Shown: piece by piece, positions 12,902 to 19,117 of the stretch
Position numbering within the stretch: position 1 is the first letter of the stretch
Layout: each line of letters begins with the position of its first letter
Origin: JAQBDA01 sp041301185
GTDB taxonomy: Bacteria; Chloroflexota; Anaerolineae; Anaerolineales; UBA4823
Direction of reading: 5' to 3'
NCBI GenBank assembly: GCA_041301185.1
Contig: JBFYSV010000186.1
Location: 1 to 19,117 of the forward strand
DNA: 19,117 nt
The notes under the pieces: generated by a model
Told to the model about the DNA's origin: nothing
Databases searched by the model: none
The model's input: the letters and a program-made list of their open reading frames with translations, nothing else
Translations under genes and position numbers: made by a program

Positions 12902-13291
12902 ATGGCACGTATTGAAGGCGTTGACCTACCACGCAACAAGCGAGTTGAAATTGGTTTGACCTATATCTACGGCATTGGCCTGCCCAGGGCACAGAAGATC
13001 TTGCGTGAGACTAATGTCAATCCGGACACGCGGGTGAAGGACCTCACCGATGCTGACGTCGCTCAATTGCGCGACTTCATCGGGACGAACTACAAAGTTG
13101 AGGGTGACCTGCGCCGGGAAGTTCAGCTGAATATCAAGCGGTTGACTGAGATCGGCAGCTACCGTGGTTTGCGGCATCGCCGCAATCTACCGGTGCGCGG
13201 GCAACGGACCCGCACCAACTCGCGGACGCGTAAAGGTCCAAAGAAGACGGTAGCCGGGCGCGGTCGCCGTCGTGGAGCAAAGAAGAAGTAA
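12902..13291 (+). CDS. rpsM: 30S ribosomal protein S13
   Basis: The 129-residue product starts MARIEGVDLPRNKRVEIGLT and contains YIYGIGLPRAQKIL, the helix-hairpin-helix region, and the signature RLTEIGSYRGLRHRRNLPVR with GQRTRTNSRTRKG. The very basic C-terminal tail reaches toward the tRNAs. S13 forms bridges between the subunit head and the large subunit. The start is 6 nt after rpmJ, with GGGATGATG as a weak ribosome-binding site. A 187-nt spacer with complex structure follows. Confidence 0.97.
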   Translation: MARIEGVDLPRNKRVEIGLTYIYGIGLPRAQKILRETNVNPDTRVKDLTDADVAQLRDFIGTNYKVEGDLRREVQLNIKRLTEIGSYRGLRHRRNLPVRGQRTRTNSRTRKGPKKTVAGRGRRRGAKKK

Positions 13292-13478
13292 TCCTGTTTC
13301 GGCATTTCTTACCGGCTGGATGGGGACCCTTCCTCCCTGCGGCTGTCCGACCGGTTTGATACGCCACTCGGGTTTAGGGTTGTGTAAGTATCTCGTAGCT
13401 CCATTTGAGAGCAGAGGATACTCGTCCAGACGACCTACGGGTATTCGTCTCATAGCATTAAGTGTTTAGTGAGGTTTT
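13292..13478 (+). promoter_or_regulatory. Structured spacer between rpsM and rpsK
   Basis: No gene is apparent in this 187-nt gap. Hairpin 1 pairs ACCGG 13311-13315 with CCGGT 13351-13355 and continues, after one C-A mismatch, with TGGATGG 13317-13323 against 13343-13349, including G-U pairs. Further on, AGTATC 13387-13392 matches GATACT 13417-13422 exactly. That second arm overlaps GGATAC 13416-13421, which can instead pair with GTATTC 13441-13446 and enclose TCGT/ACGA at 13422-13433. The two folds cannot coexist. The rpsK ribosome-binding site GAGG 13471-13474 lies 25 nt beyond. In E. coli S4 represses this operon through a pseudoknot upstream of rpsM; a comparable role here is only a hypothesis. 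Confidence 0.55.
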
Positions 13479-13880
13479 ATGGCTCAGAGTGTACGATCTA
13501 CTCGCCGCAAAGGCGTCAAGAAAGTAAAGCGCACATTGTCCAGTGGGCAGGTGCATATACTGGCAACCTTCAATAATACCATTGTCACCATCAGTGACCC
13601 GGCTGGCAATACGGTGGCCTGGGGAAGTGCTGGCTCTGCTGGATTTAAAGGCTCGCGCAAAAGCACTCCTTTTGCAGCGCGCCTGGCAGCAGAGCAAGCC
13701 ATCAAGGCTGCGATGACAATGGGTCTACAAGAAGTGGCGGTCTACGTCAAAGGTCCGGGACCCGGTCGCGAATCAGCGATCCGTGCAATCCAGGCACAAG
13801 GTCTGAAGATTACCTCTATCTCGGACTTGACCCCGGTTCCACATAATGGATGTCGGCCTCCAAAGAAACGCCGCGTTTAA
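13479..13880 (+). CDS. rpsK: 30S ribosomal protein S11
   Basis: The product has 133 residues. After a basic tail it shows GQVHILATFNNTIVTISDPA and GNTVAWGSAGSAGFKGSRKS, then the signature VYVKGPGPGRESAIRAIQAQ and the C-terminal HNGCRPPKKRRV. S11 lies on the platform of the small subunit next to the mRNA exit. GAGG 13471-13474 is close to ATG 13479, with 4-nt spacing. The gene follows a long structured spacer rather than abutting rpsM. Confidence 0.98.
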   Translation: MAQSVRSTRRKGVKKVKRTLSSGQVHILATFNNTIVTISDPAGNTVAWGSAGSAGFKGSRKSTPFAARLAAEQAIKAAMTMGLQEVAVYVKGPGPGRESAIRAIQAQGLKITSISDLTPVPHNGCRPPKKRRV

Positions 13881-13910
13881 TATTGATCAGGAAGGTAAAG
13901 GAATTCATCT

Positions 13911-14549
13911 ATGGCTAAGTATCGTGGGCCAGTTTGTAGATTATGCCGGCGAGAGGGAGAAAAGCTTTTTCTGAAAGGCAACCGTTGTTTTACACCCAAA
14001 TGCGCTTTCGAGCGTCGGGGGTATGCACCGGGTCAGCACGGAAAAAGCTCGCAATTCCGCCGCAAGCGCGACTCTGACTATAATCGCCAGCTGCGCGCCA
14101 AACAAAAAGCACGCCGTATCTACGGCATTATGGAACGACAATTCCGGCGCTATTATGAAGTCTCTTTGCAGCGCCGAGGACTGACGGGTTTGAACCTGCT
14201 TCAGATTCTTGAATCCCGCCTGGATAATGTGGTGTACCGGCTTGGTTACGCGAGCAGCCGGGCTCAGGCTCGCTTGCTGGTAACCCATGGGCATTTTGCA
14301 GTGAACGGTCGGCGTACTGATGTCCCCTCCATGCTGGTATCTCCCAGCGATGTGGTCGCTGTGCGTGAAGAATCTCTTCGCCGGCCTTACTTCAATGAAC
14401 TGCCTGATTTCGCCAAAGATCGTAATATTCCTGCCTGGTTGGACCGTGACCTGAAGAATCTCTCCGGGTCGGTTTTGCGTCTTCCGGAACGTAGCGAGAT
14501 CGACGGCAATATGCAGGAACAGCTCATTGTTGAATATTACTCGCGCTAA
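13911..14549 (+). CDS. rpsD: 30S ribosomal protein S4, zinc-binding form
   Basis: The 212-residue product starts MAKYRGPVCRLCRREGEKLF. The cysteines C9, C12, C26 and C31 form the zinc motif present in some S4 proteins. The S4 RNA-binding domain follows at about residues 98-160, with ESRLDNVVYRLGYASSRAQA and RLLVTHGHFAVNGRRTDVPS. S4 starts assembly of the small subunit and, in E. coli, represses the alpha operon. AAAGGAA upstream supports ATG 13911. Confidence 0.98.
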   Translation: MAKYRGPVCRLCRREGEKLFLKGNRCFTPKCAFERRGYAPGQHGKSSQFRRKRDSDYNRQLRAKQKARRIYGIMERQFRRYYEVSLQRRGLTGLNLLQILESRLDNVVYRLGYASSRAQARLLVTHGHFAVNGRRTDVPSMLVSPSDVVAVREESLRRPYFNELPDFAKDRNIPAWLDRDLKNLSGSVLRLPERSEIDGNMQEQLIVEYYSR

Positions 14550-14577
14550 TCGGGCGTTGATGGGGATGAGGTGAACC

Positions 14578-15549
14578 GTGATAGGTTTAGGAAATTTGGT
14601 TACGCCGAAGATTGAGCGTAAAGCAGAAGCGCGCAATTACGGCAAGTTCATCATCAGCCCGCTAGAGCGTGGCTATGGAACCACTTTGGGTAACGCGCTC
14701 CGCCGTGTGTTGCTATCTTCACTGGAAGGCGCAGCCGTTACCTCGATCCGCATTGCGGATGTGCAACACGAATTTAGCGATATCCCCGGTGTGCGCGAGG
14801 ATGTGATTCGGGTTATGTTGCAGATCAAGCAGTTGCGAATAAAAATGAGAGATGTTGATACCGCCCGTCTGCATTTGGAAGTTCGCGGCAGCGGCTCGGT
14901 AACTGCGGCGGATATCATTGCGCCACCCGAAGTTGAGATAGTCAATCCAGAGCTGTATCTTTTCACTGTGGACGACAGTAGTGCCAGCCTGGAGATTGAA
15001 ATGACCGTTGAACGCGGGCATGGCTATTCTCCGGCGGATGATCGAACCGGAAAACTGCCCATTGGTGAGCTACCGGTCGATACGATCTATAGCCCGGTGC
15101 GGCGTGTAAATTGGGAAGTGGCCAATGCACGCGTTGGACAAAGCACGAATTTTGACCGCCTGGTTCTGGACATTTGGACAGATGGGACGATCGGTCCTGA
15201 GGAGGCTTTGAGCGCCAGTGCGCGCATTTTAATCGATCACCTCCGCCACCTGGCAGGGATCAGTGAAGAGACCCTGGCAACCATGGCAGAAGAGATTGAA
15301 GAAGGCAGCCGCTTGACAAGCGAGATGATCGAAACCCCGATCGAGAACCTTGACCTATCCGTGCGGGTCTTCAATTCCCTCAAGCGTACTGGTATCACCA
15401 CCGTCGGTGAGGTTCTTGAATTGCTTGAGAAGGGTGAAGAAGCTGTGATGTCCATCCGGAACTTCGGTGAGAAAAGCCTGGACGAGCTGCGTCAAAAGAT
15501 GCGGGAGAAAGGCTATCTCAAGGACGAAAATGAAAGTGAAGCGGAGTAG
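14578..15549 (+). CDS. rpoA: DNA-directed RNA polymerase alpha subunit
   Basis: The 323-residue product starts at GTG with IGLGNLVTPKIERK. The N-terminal dimerisation domain contains the signature LERGYGTTLGNALRRVLLSS. After an acidic linker the C-terminal domain shows LDLSVRVFNSLKRTGITTVG and IRNFGEKSLDELRQKM, with the arginine of LSVR corresponding to the UP-element contact (R265 in E. coli). The alpha dimer nucleates polymerase assembly. GAGGTG at 14568-14573 is the ribosome-binding site, 4 nt from GTG 14578. It lies between rpsD and rplQ as usual. Confidence 0.98.
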   Translation: MIGLGNLVTPKIERKAEARNYGKFIISPLERGYGTTLGNALRRVLLSSLEGAAVTSIRIADVQHEFSDIPGVREDVIRVMLQIKQLRIKMRDVDTARLHLEVRGSGSVTAADIIAPPEVEIVNPELYLFTVDDSSASLEIEMTVERGHGYSPADDRTGKLPIGELPVDTIYSPVRRVNWEVANARVGQSTNFDRLVLDIWTDGTIGPEEALSASARILIDHLRHLAGISEETLATMAEEIEEGSRLTSEMIETPIENLDLSVRVFNSLKRTGITTVGEVLELLEKGEEAVMSIRNFGEKSLDELRQKMREKGYLKDENESEAE

Positions 15550-15555
15550 TAAGCG

Positions 15556-15933
15556 ATGCGACATAAAATGGCAGGTAAAAAGTTAAGTCGAGGTAAAGAC
15601 GAGCGAGCAGCACTGCGGCGAATCTTAATCAAGCAGTTATTTGAGCACGAACGGATACATACCACTCGTGCCAAAGCGCAGGCGGTGCGCGGGCAAGCTG
15701 AGCGCTTGATCACGTTAGCGAAAGAAGGTAATAAAGCTGGCGATGCCCAGGTTGTTCATGCCCGTCGTTTAGCTGCTGCCCGGCTGGGTGATGCGGCAGC
15801 TGTAAAAAGGTTGTTTGATGAGATCGCTCCGCGATTCAGCGATCGACCAGGTGGCTATACTCGGATTGTTAAGCTGGGCTTGCGCCAGGGCGATGCGGCT
15901 GAGATGGTCATTCTGGAGCTGGTTGAAGATTAG
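15556..15933 (+). CDS. rplQ: 50S ribosomal protein L17
   Basis: The product has 125 residues. It starts MRHKMAGKKLSRGKDERAAL (related to the usual MRHxxxGRKLxRxxxHRxAL) and continues FEHERIHTTRAKAQAVRGQA, the typical L17 motif. The C-terminus shows RPGGYTRIVKLGLRQGDAAE and ends MVILELVED. L17 lies near the tunnel exit. The gene is 6 nt after rpoA. A perfect 10-bp palindrome, CTGCCGGCAG, lies just downstream at 15941-15950, but with no loop it is not a good hairpin. Confidence 0.98.
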   Translation: MRHKMAGKKLSRGKDERAALRRILIKQLFEHERIHTTRAKAQAVRGQAERLITLAKEGNKAGDAQVVHARRLAAARLGDAAAVKRLFDEIAPRFSDRPGGYTRIVKLGLRQGDAAEMVILELVED

Positions 15934-15980
15934 TTAACAACTGCCGGCAGGTTTTGAGCACCAAATCTCTGGCAGAGATC

Positions 15981-16751
15981 ATGGCACGTTACCAGGTTAT
16001 ACTCGCTTACGACGGCAGCCAATACCGAGGCTTTCAAAAGCAGCGTCTAGCGAATACCGTTCAGGCTACGGTTGAAGCTGCTTTGAGCAAGCTCGGTTGG
16101 AGAGGTGGAGCCATCCTGGCGGCAGGTCGCACAGATACCGGTGTCCATGCAACCGGCCAGGTCATTGCATTTGACCTGGATTGGGGGCATGCTGCCAATG
16201 ATTTGCAAGCAGCTATGAACGCCAATCTGCCTGCAGATATTTCTGCGCTCGAGGCACTGCCGGTTAGCAGCGATTTCCATCCAAGATACGCTGCTACCGC
16301 CCGCTGCTACCGCTACCGCCTGTTCTGCCAGGAGATCCGTAATCCATTGCGAGAACGTTATGCCTGGCGGGTTTGGCCGGAAGTGGCCATAGAAAAGATT
16401 GCCGTTGCTGCTGAAATCCTGGTGGGCAGGCATGATTTCTCTGCTTTTGGCACACCCCCCCGGGCTGGAGGCAGTACCATACGATCTGTGTTCGCAGCAA
16501 CCTGGAAGCCTGTGGATGCCCATTGGGAGAATCCTGACCTGGTTTTTGAGATCACTGCCGACGCATTCCTGTTTCGCATGGTTCGCCGTCTGGTAGCGAT
16601 CCAGGTGACGGTAGGGCAGGGCAGGCTGGAATCGGCTGACATTTCTCGCTGGCTTGAAATCCCACCGGCGTTCCCTGTGCAAGGTTTAGCGCCTCCCCAT
16701 GGGCTGTACTTGCACAAGGTAAGTTACGGAGAAAATAACGAAATATCGTAA
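15981..16751 (+). CDS. truA: tRNA pseudouridine synthase A
   Basis: The 256-residue product starts MARYQVILAYDGSQYRGFQK, as TruA usually does. The catalytic aspartate is D52 in AAGRTDTGVHATGQV. The C-terminal half shows YRYRLFCQE, GRHDFSAFGTPP and FLFRMVRRLVAIQVTVGQGR, which are family landmarks. TruA converts uridines 38-40 in tRNA anticodon arms to pseudouridine. An in-frame TTG at 15954 would add nine residues; neither start has a strong ribosome-binding site, and I chose ATG 15981 by family fit. Placement between rplQ and rplM is common in several phyla. Confidence 0.95.
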   Translation: MARYQVILAYDGSQYRGFQKQRLANTVQATVEAALSKLGWRGGAILAAGRTDTGVHATGQVIAFDLDWGHAANDLQAAMNANLPADISALEALPVSSDFHPRYAATARCYRYRLFCQEIRNPLRERYAWRVWPEVAIEKIAVAAEILVGRHDFSAFGTPPRAGGSTIRSVFAATWKPVDAHWENPDLVFEITADAFLFRMVRRLVAIQVTVGQGRLESADISRWLEIPPAFPVQGLAPPHGLYLHKVSYGENNEIS

Positions 16752-16769
16752 GCAACCGGGTGAGGTTGT
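16752..16769 (+). promoter_or_regulatory. Small hairpin between truA and rplM
   Basis: CAACC 16753-16757 pairs exactly with GGTTG 16764-16768 around a 6-nt loop, with an added G-U pair at 16752/16769. It starts directly after the truA stop. It is followed by TTCGG and no run of T, so termination is unlikely. The rest of the 70-nt spacer shows nothing clear apart from the rplM binding site. Confidence 0.4.
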
Positions 16770-16821
16770 TCGGAAGCGAATGAGTAGACCTGAATAAGAT
16801 TTGTACGTGGAGAAGGACGAA

Positions 16822-17250
16822 GTGGAAAAAACCTATTATCCGAAAGCTGGTGATATCACCCAGGAATGGTATTTGGTAGATGCCAATGACCAGAATCTTG
16901 GACGGTTGGCTGCCCGCATTGCCAGCGTGTTGCTGGGAAAGCATAAACCAAACTTTACGCCCGGTGTGGATACGGGCTCACATGTAGTCGTGGTAAATGC
17001 CGAACGGGTGCAGGTAACCGGTAATAAGATGGTGGAGAAAAAATACTACCGCCACTCACAATACCCGGGTGGTTTAAAGACGATCAGCTTGCGCGATCAG
17101 CTTGACAAGCACCCCGATCGTGTCCTGCAAAGCGCGGTTTGGGGCATGCTTCCGCATAACAAGTATGGACGCCAGGTAATCAAGAAACTCAAGGTATATG
17201 CGGGCCCGGACCATCCGCATCAGGCCCAAAATCCGAAGCCACTGGCTTAG
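16822..17250 (+). CDS. rplM: 50S ribosomal protein L13
   Basis: The 142-residue product equals the E. coli length. After the N-terminal EKTYYPKAGDITQEWYLVDA it shows LGRLAARIASVLLGKHKPNF, and the signature VWGMLPHNKYGRQVIKKLKV and YAGPDHPHQAQNP. L13 is an early large-subunit assembly protein. I chose GTG 16822, because GGAGAAGGA at 16809-16817 is a strong binding site 4 nt upstream. A TTG at 16801 in the same frame would add seven residues that include that site. Confidence 0.96.
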   Translation: MEKTYYPKAGDITQEWYLVDANDQNLGRLAARIASVLLGKHKPNFTPGVDTGSHVVVVNAERVQVTGNKMVEKKYYRHSQYPGGLKTISLRDQLDKHPDRVLQSAVWGMLPHNKYGRQVIKKLKVYAGPDHPHQAQNPKPLA

Positions 17251-17266
17251 CTTGTAAGGAGTAATT

Positions 17267-17662
17267 ATGTCTGTACAGTATTATGAAGGAATTGGCCGCC
17301 GGAAAGAAAGCACTGCGCGGGTGCGTGTTATGGCAGGTTCTGGCAAACTGGTTGTCAACGATAAGATCGGGCAGGATTACTTTGGTCGGACTGGCGACAT
17401 AGAGAGAATCCTCGCCCCGCTCAACGCAGCAGGAGAAAATCCTTCCGCACTCGATATCACCGTGGTGGTAAAAGGCGGCGGCGTTACCGGTCAGGCAGTC
17501 GCCATCCAGTTAGGTGTAGCCCGAGCCCTGCTTCTCATGAATCCTGATTTACGCAGCACCCTGCGCAAAGGTGGTTTCCTTACGCGCGATGCACGGGTAA
17601 AGGAACGCAAGAAACCCGGTCTAAAACGTGCTCGCAAGGCTCCTACTTATACCAAGCGCTAG
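17267..17662 (+). CDS. rpsI: 30S ribosomal protein S9
   Basis: The product has 131 residues. It starts MSVQYYEGIGRRKESTARVR, the S9 start, and contains VVVKGGGVTGQAVAIQLGVA and LRKGGFLTRDARVKERKKPG, the S9 signature. The C-terminal tail ends in TKR; in S9 this tail reaches the P-site tRNA, usually ending SKR or TKR. AAGGAG about 6 nt before ATG 17267 is a good binding site. It is the last gene of the block and is followed by a terminator. Confidence 0.98.
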   Translation: MSVQYYEGIGRRKESTARVRVMAGSGKLVVNDKIGQDYFGRTGDIERILAPLNAAGENPSALDITVVVKGGGVTGQAVAIQLGVARALLLMNPDLRSTLRKGGFLTRDARVKERKKPGLKRARKAPTYTKR

Positions 17663-17685
17663 ACCACCTTCCTGGCGTTATCCCG

Positions 17686-17733
17686 GCTGGGTGATGGGAG
17701 TAACTTGAACGTAATGCGTGCCGCTGGGTGATG
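17686..17733 (+). repeat. 11-bp direct repeat around the S9 terminator
   Basis: GCTGGGTGATG occurs at 17686-17696 and again at 17723-17733, 37 bp apart. The second copy lies in the loop of the terminator stem and the first lies just before it. The repeat may be chance or the trace of a local duplication. No function is proposed. Confidence 0.6.
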
Positions 17734-17748
17734 TGCGCATTACGTTTT
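17708..17748 (+). terminator. Rho-independent terminator after rpsI
   Basis: AACGTAATGCG 17708-17718 is an exact inverted match to CGCATTACGTT 17736-17746, an 11-bp stem with a 17-nt loop. The 3' side runs into TTTT (17745-17748) and then CATTT, the normal pattern of an intrinsic terminator. It lies 45 nt after the rpsI stop and separates the ribosomal cluster from the mazG-type gene. It is the only hairpin in the window with a clear T-run. Confidence 0.85.
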
Positions 17749-17756
17749 CATTTAAC

Positions 17757-17786
17757 TTGTTGCGTACTTGTCCGATTTTTTATATA
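17757..17786 (+). promoter_or_regulatory. Weak candidate promoter for the mazG-type gene
   Basis: TTGTTG 17757-17762 and TATATA 17781-17786 are separated by 18 bp, with an AT-rich stretch before the second element. The match is moderate (three of six and five of six or fewer). A promoter is expected here because a terminator lies directly upstream and the next gene starts at 17808, but the exact position is a guess. Confidence 0.35.
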
Positions 17787-17807
17787 CAAACGAATTGGAA
17801 GGCTGCC

Positions 17808-19117
17808 ATGAATACAACTGGTATCACGCTTCTCGGGTTGGGTCCGGGCGATCCCGATCTTCTCACCCGACAGGCATGGGATTTGCTTAATAGTATTACC
17901 GATATCTACCTGCGCACAGACAAACATCCCGTTGTTGCAGCTTTTCCAACTGGCTTGCAGGTGCACTCTTTCGATCACTTTTATGAGGAAAGCACAACAT
18001 TCGATGATGTTTATTTGCATATTATCGAGAAGGTTTTGGAGTTGGGTAAAACGCCAGGCGGAGTCGTCTATGCTGTCCCTGGTCACCCTTTCGTCGCAGA
18101 AGCAACCAGCCCAGAGATTGCCCGCCGCGCAAGGCAGCTCGCTATCCCACTGAAGGTGGTGGAAGGGCTCAGCTTCATTGAGCCGGTTCTTACAGCCCTG
18201 GGAAAAGACATTTTCCCGCATACTGCCTGTGTGGATGCGCTGGAGTTAGCCAGCCTGCATGTCCCGCTCTTCCCTCCCAGCGCTCCGGCGGTTATAGCTC
18301 AGATTCATTCTCCTGTGGTAGCGAATGATGTCAAGCTAACCCTGATGGCTGTTTATCCGGATGAGCACCCGGTGCAGCTTGTACACGCTGCCGGGACAGC
18401 CGAAGAAACGATCGAGGATTTGCGCCTGTATGAGATCGACCGGAGCCCACACATCGGGTTGCTTACAGCTCTGTACGTTCCACCATTAGGGCAAGGCACA
18501 TCTTTCGAAGCTTTTCAGGAGATCATTGCACACCTGCGAGCGCCGGACGGATGCCCGTGGGATCGCAAGCAGGACCACCAGACACTCCGTTCGCATCTAT
18601 TGGAAGAGGCGTACGAGGTGTTGACCGCCCTGGATGCGGACGACCCTCAGGCGATGCGCGAGGAATTTGGCGATTTGTTGCTCCAAATCGTTTTGCATGC
18701 CCAGATCGCCAGCGAGCACGGCGAGTTCAGCATGTCTGAAATCATTGAGAGTATTTACGACAAGATTGTCCGCCGCCATCCGCACGTGTTTGGTGATCTG
18801 GATGTGAAAGATGTAGACGGCGTACTGGTCAACTGGGAGAAATTGAAAGCTGCCGAGCGGGTCGAGAATGGTAAATCTGAAGCCAGCCTGCTGGACGGGG
18901 TTGCTCTGGCTTTGCCGGCGCTGGTGCAGGCATACGAGTACCAGGACCGCGCCGCGCGGGTTGGTTTTGACTGGCCAGGGTTAGAGGGCGTTTACGAGAA
19001 GATCGCAGAAGAGATCGCTGAGGTGCAAACTGCCCAAAGCCAGAGCGATCGTGCGGCTGAATTGGGAGACCTGTTATTCTCAGTGGTCAATCTAGCGCGC
19101 TGGTTGAAGGTGGATGC
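17808..19117 (+). CDS. mazG: Fused tetrapyrrole-methylase-like and MazG nucleotide pyrophosphohydrolase (3' end cut)
   Basis: The frame is open from ATG 17808 to the window edge (436 codons). The N-terminal part, about residues 1-225, resembles the SAM-dependent tetrapyrrole methylase fold: LLGLGPGDPDLLTRQAWDLL at 8-27 and YAVPGHPFVAEATSPE at 88-103. The MazG part starts near residue 233, with LRAPDGCPWDRKQDHQTLRS, EExxE at 266-270 and ExxD at 286-289 in EEFGDLL; a second set lies near 401-421. The architecture matches YabN of Bacillus subtilis. MazG enzymes hydrolyse nucleoside triphosphates to monophosphates, cleaning the pool of abnormal nucleotides; the methylase substrate is unknown. GGAAGG 17797-17802 is the binding site. 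It seems to be its own transcription unit. Confidence 0.92.
   Translation, partial: MNTTGITLLGLGPGDPDLLTRQAWDLLNSITDIYLRTDKHPVVAAFPTGLQVHSFDHFYEESTTFDDVYLHIIEKVLELGKTPGGVVYAVPGHPFVAEATSPEIARRARQLAIPLKVVEGLSFIEPVLTALGKDIFPHTACVDALELASLHVPLFPPSAPAVIAQIHSPVVANDVKLTLMAVYPDEHPVQLVHAAGTAEETIEDLRLYEIDRSPHIGLLTALYVPPLGQGTSFEAFQEIIAHLRAPDGCPWDRKQDHQTLRSHLLEEAYEVLTALDADDPQAMREEFGDLLLQIVLHAQIASEHGEFSMSEIIESIYDKIVRRHPHVFGDLDVKDVDGVLVNWEKLKAAERVENGKSEASLLDGVALALPALVQAYEYQDRAARVGFDWPGLEGVYEKIAEEIAEVQTAQSQSDRAAELGDLLFSVVNLARWLKVD

Noticed and set aside
13941..14636. A 231-codon open frame on the minus strand
   Set aside because: It is antisense to rpsD and the start of rpoA; the peptide has no recognisable family features.
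15941..15950. Perfect palindrome CTGCCGGCAG after rplQ as a hairpin or terminator
   Set aside because: There is no loop between the arms, so it cannot fold as a stable stem on its own, and the following T-run is only GTTTT before truA.
16047..16682. A 211-codon open frame on the minus strand
   Set aside because: It is antisense to truA and shows no domain or ribosome-binding site.
1..19117. A novel multi-gene system, mobile element, CRISPR array or tRNA
   Set aside because: All intact reading frames with family features are core housekeeping genes in standard order; no repeats or RNA genes of these kinds were seen.

Overview
This window is a long bacterial ribosomal-protein cluster with every gene on the + strand. 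It runs from the tail of tuf through the S10, spc and alpha operon genes to rplQ-truA-rplM-rpsI, and ends in a partial mazG-type gene. Base composition is moderate (mid-50s percent GC by eye). The gene order, the truA-rplM-rpsI tail, the zinc-type S14, S4 and L36, and the overall character of the proteins suggest a Chloroflexota bacterium, perhaps of class Anaerolineae. That placement is inference from memory of the families; no search was run.

Layout: 1-441 holds the end of EF-Tu and S10. A 200-nt structured spacer follows. 642-4588 carries L3, L4, L23, L2, S19, L22 and S3. 4697-9851 carries L16, L29, S17, L14, L24, L5, S14, S8, L6, L18, S5, L30 and L15. 9919-12720 carries secY, adk and map. 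A candidate sigma-70-type promoter lies at 12705-12733. 12782-15933 carries L36, S13, S11, S4, RpoA and L17. 15981-17662 carries truA, L13 and S9. A rho-independent terminator at 17708-17748 closes the block. From 17808 a new gene encodes a methylase-MazG fusion that runs off the window.

The genes work together as the core of ribosome and transcription supply: subunit proteins, the RNA polymerase alpha subunit, the SecY channel, adenylate kinase, nascent-chain Met removal and tRNA pseudouridylation. Within tightly packed stretches the genes overlap or abut (rplW/rplB, rplP/rpmC, rpsE/rpmD), which fits translational coupling.

The coding content is conventional. What is unusual is the spacers: most of the longer gaps between genes contain a clear inverted repeat or nested hairpin, and several contain segments that can pair in two mutually exclusive ways (rpsJ-rplC, rplR-rpsE, rpsM-rpsK). 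None of these internal hairpins is followed by a U-run, so they do not look like terminators; they may be regulatory or RNA-processing elements. infA is missing from its usual place between map and rpmJ, where the candidate promoter and a small hairpin are found instead. I found no mobile element, CRISPR array, tRNA, rRNA or defence-type system.
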